Shown here piece after piece: positions 38,674 through 40,601 of a DNA stretch of 40,601 nt; the first letter of the stretch is position 1; the number at the start of each line of letters is the position of its first letter. The DNA lies in NCBI GenBank assembly GCA_016930795.1, contig JAFGFY010000070.1, forward strand, positions 1 to 40,601, written 5' to 3'. Under the pieces are notes generated by a model, which ran no database searches, had not been told where the DNA came from, and saw only the letters and a list, made by a program, of their open reading frames with translations. This DNA comes from Deltaproteobacteria bacterium. GTDB taxonomy: Bacteria > Desulfobacterota > DSM-4660 > Desulfatiglandales > HGW-15. A program made the translations under genes and the position numbers.

Positions 38674-39627
38674 TTAAAGTTCTTCAGGCGCAAAGGAAAC
38701 GACATCGTCAATCTTTGTCGTATCAGCAAATAACATGGCAAGCCTGTCCACACCAAGGGCAATGCCCGCTGAAGAAGGCATATCAGGAAGAGATTCAAGA
38801 AATTTTTTTGGAAAGGGATAGACGCTCTTTCCAAGTTGCTCTCGTTTGCGCCGGTCTCTCTCAAACCTGGTCTTCTGCTCCTCTGCATCCGTCAGCTCTG
38901 TAAAGGCGTTGGCCAACTCCAACCCTCCCATATAGATCTCAAACCTCTCGGCAAAATCCGGGGCGCCTTTTTTAAGTCTGGCCAAAGAGGCAAACCTCGC
39001 GGGATAATCGAAGAGAAAAACGGGTTTGGATAGTCCCAGGTATGGCTCAATATCTTCCACCATGATTTCATCGAAGCAGCCCTCTTTCAAAGCCTTCTCC
39101 ATGGATATGGAGCTGTAACGGTTAAAGGCCTCCTTGACTGATATCCTTTCCCATGGTCTTTCCAGGTTTATATGGCGTTTCTGGTATAGGATGCTCTGCC
39201 CAAAACCGAGATCACGGGAGACAGAGAGGACCATCTCCTCACACTCATTCATGAGGGACATATAATCAGATCCCGCATGATACCACTCCAGAAGCGTGAA
39301 CTCGGAAAGATGTTTTCTACCCCTTTCTCCCTCTCGAAAGCACTTGCATATCTGAAATATTCTAGGGTAACCGGCGGACATCAATCGTTTCATGCATAAC
39401 TCAGGTGAGGTATGTAAGAACAGGTTACCGACTTTGATGGCATCAACATGAACTTCCGGGGCCGGCGCAGGAATAAGGTGGGGGGTCTCAACTTCCAGAT
39501 AAGCGTGATCAATGAAGAATGACCGTACGGCATGAATGATTCCGGCTCGCAACTGGAGATTCTCACTCTTGGCTGCCAGTCCCTCCCGGTCCCCTTTGCC
39601 GGGGCTATTCTTTGACCCGGGTAACAT
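38674..39627 (-). CDS. epmA: EF-P lysine aminoacylase EpmA (GenX/PoxA), LysRS-like catalytic domain only
   Basis: ETPHLIPAPAPEVHVDAI, HTSPELCMKRLMSAGYPRIFQICKCFREGERGRKH, GIALGVDRLAML; no anticodon-binding domain. Confidence 0.93.
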   Translation of the reverse strand: MLPGSKNSPGKGDREGLAAKSENLQLRAGIIHAVRSFFIDHAYLEVETPHLIPAPAPEVHVDAIKVGNLFLHTSPELCMKRLMSAGYPRIFQICKCFREGERGRKHLSEFTLLEWYHAGSDYMSLMNECEEMVLSVSRDLGFGQSILYQKRHINLERPWERISVKEAFNRYSSISMEKALKEGCFDEIMVEDIEPYLGLSKPVFLFDYPARFASLARLKKGAPDFAERFEIYMGGLELANAFTELTDAEEQKTRFERDRRKREQLGKSVYPFPKKFLESLPDMPSSAGIALGVDRLAMLFADTTKIDDVVSFAPEEL

Positions 39628-40168
39628 ACTCCCCGGTCCGGGTGTCTACGGTTATCTTTGTGCCTTCCTCGATAAAGGGGGGGACTCGCAAAACATAGCC
39701 CGTCTCCAGGGTAACCGGCTTGCTATCGCCCGAGACAGAGTCTCCTTTGGCCCATGGATCAGCCTGGTTCACTGTGAGGTTCACGAAATTGGGCAAAGTG
39801 ATCCCTATGGGCATATCTCCAAAAAGCAGTATATCCACTTCGAGACCGTCAATAAGATAGTTCTTGGCATCTCCCACTTGTTCAGATGAAAGAATGGGCT
39901 GTTCGTAGTTTTCTAGATCCATGAAACAGTATTCGTCATCCTGGTTGTATAGATACTGCATTTTGCGTTCCCGAAGATCGGCCTTTTCAAAAGTATCGAC
40001 CGAGCGGTAGGTCCGATCAATAACTGCCCCGTTGATCATATTTCGGAGTTTGCAGCGGTAAAGGGCCTGGCCTTTTCCCGGCTTGGAAAATTGAAAATCA
40101 ATGATGACATAGGGCTCATTGTCGATTTGAATCTTGAGCCCTTTCTTTAGGTCGCTGGCACTATACAT
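39605..40168 (-). CDS. efp: Elongation factor P
   Basis: FSKPGKGQALYRCKLRNM with modifiable Lys loop; GDSVSGDSKPVTLETGYVLRVPPFIEEGTKITVDTRTGEYVTRV. Confidence 0.97.
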   Translation of the reverse strand: MYSASDLKKGLKIQIDNEPYVIIDFQFSKPGKGQALYRCKLRNMINGAVIDRTYRSVDTFEKADLRERKMQYLYNQDDEYCFMDLENYEQPILSSEQVGDAKNYLIDGLEVDILLFGDMPIGITLPNFVNLTVNQADPWAKGDSVSGDSKPVTLETGYVLRVPPFIEEGTKITVDTRTGEYVTRVKE

Positions 40169-40380
40169 GGGACATTCCTCATTTAAAAAGTGTGGGAGTG
40201 CTACAAACCTCTAGATAACACGAGAGCATCTATAATGGATTTGGGAGGATGAGTCAAAAGAAATCTATTTCACGGCTGGGAAGCCAGGGGACTATTCCAT
40301 AACCATTTGAAATCACTTGCCCGACACAATACCAGACGGACAATGCCGGGAGGGTTATCCGCCTTTAGCAAACGCGGATT

Positions 40381-40461
40381 GAAGCTCCCCGCGGAAAGCC
40401 GCGGGAATCTTCCAAATGTAAGGACCTTGCTTTTATTGTACTGCGCTCGCTGTGCATTTTC
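40381..40461. repeat. REP-like palindromic repeat, copy 2, interrupted by ~33 nt
   Basis: GAAGCTCCCCGCGGAAAGCCGCGGGAAT ... TGCGCTCGCTGTGCATTTTC; the two halves are contiguous in copy 1. Confidence 0.65.
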
Positions 40462-40601
40462 AAAAAAAACTTCATCACCATTCTCTTGATGTTCAACTGA
40501 AGCTTACCATCGAGTTATGGCCTGCTCATGGACCGAAATGATCGCGAAAATCATGCTCAGAAGAGTATCAAACCAGCTTTTGAACGGGAATCTTCGGGGC
40601 A

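Overview
The window looks like a Desulfobacterota/Syntrophobacteria-type chromosome segment; the taxon is an inference from gene content. No rRNA, tRNA or CRISPR array was recognised. Housekeeping genes include priA, a plsC-like acyltransferase, mazG, cvpA-like, sppA, a thioredoxin, epmA and efp. Signalling and transport genes include a GAF/HD-GYP protein, a sigma54 activator, a TRAP transporter, a histidine kinase, a receiver protein and two ATP/ADP-translocase-like proteins. An accessory stretch at about 18.1-23.3 kb differs in composition from its surroundings. It holds a cation/proton antiporter gene whose stop codon lies inside an attC-like site, a toxin-antitoxin pair followed by a second attC-like hairpin, sparse coding and an orphan restriction-enzyme-N-domain protein. 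The most interesting candidates are: (1) the possible integron-type cassette remnant without a visible integrase; (2) an apparent lipoprotein joining a PPP-type phosphatase domain to a PI3/4-kinase-like domain, close to two nucleotide-translocase-like genes; (3) an apparently leaderless toxin mRNA with a palindrome over its promoter; (4) a consensus sigma70 promoter ahead of a 61-aa Cys-rich ORF; (5) several non-coding inverted-repeat elements, including a dispersed repeat in frame inside priA. All calls were made by eye, with no database searches.
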